Source of the DNA: Bolinopsis microptera
Lineage: Eukaryota > Ctenophora > Tentaculata > Lobata > Bolinopsidae
NCBI RefSeq assembly: GCF_026151205.1
Contig: NC_087073.1
Coordinates: 11,997,578 to 12,061,577, forward strand
Direction of reading: 5' to 3'
Length of the DNA: 64,000 bases
Shown here: in pieces, positions 60,394 through 64,000 of the stretch
Numbering within the stretch: position 1 is the stretch's first letter
Layout of the letters: every line of letters starts with the position of its first letter
Program-made: the position numbers and the translations under genes
Notes under the pieces: generated by a model
What the model was told of the DNA's origin: nothing
The model's input: only the letters and a program-made list of their open reading frames with translations
The model's database searches: none

Positions 60394-63300
60394 GTGGGTG
60401 CCTATTGTTTTATTTGTTGTGAACTATGATCTGCTGTTCGTACTTACTAAGTTACTACTTATCGCACAATGCTGCATGTTACTTAGGCTAGGGATATAGT
60501 TAAGGTTGGCGGCAGAGATTCGGTCCTCCAATCGTGGCGGTTTATAGTCCAAACTTTCACGGCGGAATTGGTTAACTGCACTTTAGGACCGTTAATATAA
60601 ACCAAAAAGGAAAGATTGTGTATTTTACCTCTGCATACACAGCTACTATGGCTCTATGGAATAAAGCAAATCTAATAGCGTCTCAAATAAGAGGATGAAA
60701 TGGACATTTACCGATTGGTCCGTGGTACATACCTCTGCAAAGTTATCGTTTTACAGTGCTCACTTGCTCACATCTAGGGGTATTCAGGTAATTTGTTAAT
60801 CACCTCACCTCTGGATCGAAATAATTACTTGAATGCCAAACATGGTTTATTTCCATATTAATAGCTTCCACGCCTTGTACATAAACAATAAAGGTTCGCC
60901 CTAAATGAATGAAATTCTGAGCTCCACCTCCTTTATCAAAAATGGGTGTAATATTGTCATAGTGCATATAATAAAGTATAGTCTTACACTTTTCTGTACA
61001 GCCAGATCACTCGTGGCAATTTCAATATACTATTTAAAAGTAGCACGCATACTAAGGTAGTGACACTTCTCACTTCTTCCTAAAACCGGTACATGATCTA
61101 ATATATTCTACATCTTATATCGCTCTGAATGTACCGAAACTGTGTGTAGGTGTAAAATGTACAAACTGGGCCTATAAAACCTACATTCTCAGTTAAAACC
61201 CTAGACTTCTCGTAGTTGACAGATATCCTTACTTTACAGAATCATACAAGGCACTTCTACCACTTCCGCCTCCACCGCGACCACCTCCCTGCCATATTTA
61301 ACTCTCCCAAATTACGTCACAATAATTAACTTATTACACGTTATGTTGAACTGCTATGGGGTGGGAGGTGATGCACATGGATACAGTCGTTACAGATAAA
61401 GAGATAACCTGGGTCACTGTCAAAACAATCGGGTAAATACATCAGCTACCCTTCCATTATAGCAGCTTCTAATACCATACATTAATGGTGAGAACAGTCA
61501 TATTATTTAGCGCTGTTCTCGCTGTGGGATTACTCTGAACTCCAAACCATACCTCCGGAGCGTGACATCAACTTTACAGCGGGTAGAGGTGTGGAGATCT
61601 TCTTTGGTTTGAACACACTCGTTATTTGACATTCTGGGGGTGAAGCCCTACTACCCCGTAAACTACAGCCCGTATGATACATGTTATTTAACTGTAGCGC
61701 GAGGTCATTATTTAGATAATTAACGGGTATTGAAGAGGGGTTTAGAAAGGAGTTCAATTGTACCGTACCCTCCTGAGTCTCAACTATATTGGGTGGTAGT
61801 TAGTGACTATATTGAGTGTTAGTTGAGTCCACTGTTTCAATTGTTATGTCATGGTAAGGTGTTTATGTTTATGCTTTTAACATAATATAATATGTACGTC
61901 AGAAGTAAAAGTCAGGATAAACGCCTCTCTTTTCGCGTACCTAGCACTGGGATGAGATAATTGTTGCCGAGGTAGCCTCTCCAAATTAGGGCTTTTCGTA
62001 GAATCGTCCCTCAAACGTCAACCTGCTACTCTGTTACAAATTAAATCACGTAAAGTGACATGGCAGTATTTGAGAGGGTGATGAGTCTAGGATAACTGAA
62101 GGTACTCAGTTCTCTCTGGGGTCACATTGTTACGTCACGAGCCAGGCTAAAGAGGCAACACCTACTGAAGTAGGGCCGCTAATCTCCCTGTAATTAGTGT
62201 GGAGCTACACCTATTATATTCCACCAGATCTGTTGAATTATTCCGAGTGGGAGATCAGAGCCACTGATCCAGGTCTCAGAGCTGAGAAAACCGGCAAAGT
62301 ACTCGTGTGTGCAGGGCTAATTACCCTAATTAACAGATAATTGGATTGTAATTGATTGTAAACGGTAAGAAGTGCTGTTTGATGTCACTGCAGACAGTGA
62401 TTAAGCGAGAATATCATACCATATCCGCTATGCACAGTGCGTGCACCAGGCAGTGTATCAAATTTTAAAAGATTTTAATGAATTTGATCGACCAGATGGC
62501 GACAAAGATCCCCACCCCATCCGCCTGTTTGACGATTTATTGTTCGATACAGGCCAAATATTTGTCATATTTAACAGATATTATTATAATGGTAAGGTGG
62601 GAGATATTGTAAGTTTAAATGTTACTAAGTTAAACATAAAACAACATTGTGATTAATTGAGTTCCTATCAAACGAGGGCGAGGGTTTGGTCAGATTCCTT
62701 TAAATAACCTGTCACCCGTAAGTTAGATCCGTCTACAAAGGCCTTAGATAGCTTGTTTCCTAGGATTTCTCTAAATCTTGTATGTATGTGGGTGTGACCG
62801 AAGTGTATTTATATTTCCAACGGTTTAGAATCAGAACATATTGACAGGTCCCAGCAATGAAGCACCAAATGTCACTTAAGCTGAATTAGTGAAGCCAGCT
62901 TCGGTATGTTAGCTACCGTACGTGATTCTATGATATAACATTAATAATTATAAGGTACCATACAATATGATACAATATGACCAGTTTAACTATGTTTTCG
63001 TCTCTAAGCAGCGTGCTTATATTCACTTGATTAGTAAAATCATTGTCAAGCAAGATTACCCGGTTAAACTGGCAGACTGACAGTCGTCTGAAATACGTCT
63101 CATCTTTTCGGTAATATCTCGAAACCTGGGTCATTCGTACTATAACGCACGTATACAAGGAGTATGAAGTGACGTTTTGGTTGCAAGATTGCTGACTTTG
63201 TATTTCTAAAGAACAGATCTGTCAATGAGCATGGGCGTATTTTGTTGTTTTCTATTTGTGTTGCTGTCTCGCAAAACATCTTCAGAAACTCGATGTGGTG

Positions 63301-64000
63301 AGGTTTCCCACATTTTCATTGCAGTGAAAAGTTTCTGAAAGTTGTCGTCTTAAGTTACAGTTCACATTACACGGGGAGATAAATCAATGTTCAGGGTGAC
63401 TTGCCGACCACTAATTACACTGCCTCACATTAACTAGAGTCATAAGAGCTGCGAATTAAAGTCAGGTAAGATAAGACGGCCACATGCTCACGTGACTCCT
63501 GCATTTTACCAAATATGGTAATCACGTGACTCCTGCATCCTACCATATTTGGCCTAATTCCTCATCTCTTTCAACTTCCTCCAGCCCCTGTTTTCTGCCT
63601 ACCTTAGTTTATTTACCCTTGGTACGCTGTTTGTTTTATGTAGTACTCAGTAGCCCTGACAGATGACTGTTCTACGAAACTGTTTCAAGGTAAGGACTAA
63701 GATTAGAATTGGCATTCTGCCAAACACACCTCCCCGTAAAATACACCCAATACAATTATGCGGCATATAATCTACCGGTTTAATAAGATAACTTGCACCT
63801 GTATATTGTTATCTTACCCTCTCTTTAAAAGTCAGATTGAGAGTAATTCCCGTATTCCCAGCATTGTTCGGTAACTTGATAACAAGGTCGTCCCTGGAGT
63901 ATCCAAGGAACTAGCCCTCTCTCACTAAATTAGTCCTCACTGAATCGGACCACGATGTGGCCTTTGTCTCTAGATGTGTCGGTTTACTGTTTACCCTGGC
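60394..64000 (+). other. Probable intron of the SHC-like gene, one candidate exon
   Basis: I find no SH2 coding sequence on either strand. One open segment, 62450–62591 (accag| … |gtaaggt), encodes YQILKDFNEFDRPDGD and FDTGQIFVIFNRYYYNG. It starts in phase 0, as exon 9 ends, but the acceptor tract is weak and I do not recognise the sequence. A duplicated 'tcacgtgactcctgcat' occurs at 63488 and 63522. The rest is unremarkable AT-rich DNA. Confidence 0.35.

Overview
The window is AT-rich animal DNA with split genes (GT–AG introns, strong polypyrimidine acceptors), a eukaryotic tRNA and many nested transposons. The gene set (RBM42, an hnRNP K-type KH protein, PELO, ATG101, an SHC-type PTB protein, a secreted TSP1/kringle protein) is metazoan. 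The style of the transposon proteins (CXC-tailed element, RTE, CR1/L2-like and RNase H-bearing LINEs) and the TSP1–kringle protein suggest a cnidarian, perhaps a hydrozoan. That placement is inference only.

Left part (1–24.3 kb): four housekeeping genes lie head-to-tail on the minus strand. RBM42 (4206→1009, 8 exons, tRNA-Lys in intron 3) is followed upstream by a 13-exon, four-KH hnRNP K-like gene (17113→5159), then PELO (23187→17913, 8 exons, 385 codons) and single-exon ATG101 (24315→23653). For all of these the exons I placed keep frame and complete recognisable domains. The introns of the KH gene are crowded: an opposite-strand formin-like FH2 gene (6929–8944), an RTE LINE tail, a TA-flanked MITE and a 3-kb inverted-duplication transposon (13113–16090). 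PELO intron 1 carries a CR1/L2-like LINE with a single in-frame stop.

Middle part (24.3–51.4 kb): I see no confident host gene. It is a nested transposon landscape. Two copies of one foldback element (26415–36343 and 40439–45502) share termini TAGGGCC…GGCCCTA and have perfect 9-bp target duplications, which points to a Mutator-like transposon. Copy 1 has been hit by a LINE 3' fragment (left arm) and by a 6.2-kb TIR element with a 5-bp duplication (right arm). The 6.2-kb element itself contains a hAT element with an 8-bp duplication and exon-like remnants. Copy 2 sits inside an 11.6-kb inverted-repeat cluster (37.4–49.0 kb) with an 11-bp minisatellite and two tandem ~0.5-kb palindromes.

Right part (51.4–64 kb): a secreted protein gene on the minus strand (56075→51429) encodes a signal peptide, a Lys/Cys-rich segment, alternating TSP1 and kringle exons in nearly identical ~1043-bp genomic units, and an unassigned C-terminal domain. 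It is divergently arranged with an SHC-like PTB adaptor gene on the plus strand (57296 onward), which seems to run past the window.

Exon boundaries were worked out by eye from splice signals, reading phase and domain continuity. They should be good to within a few bases, but no transcript evidence was available.
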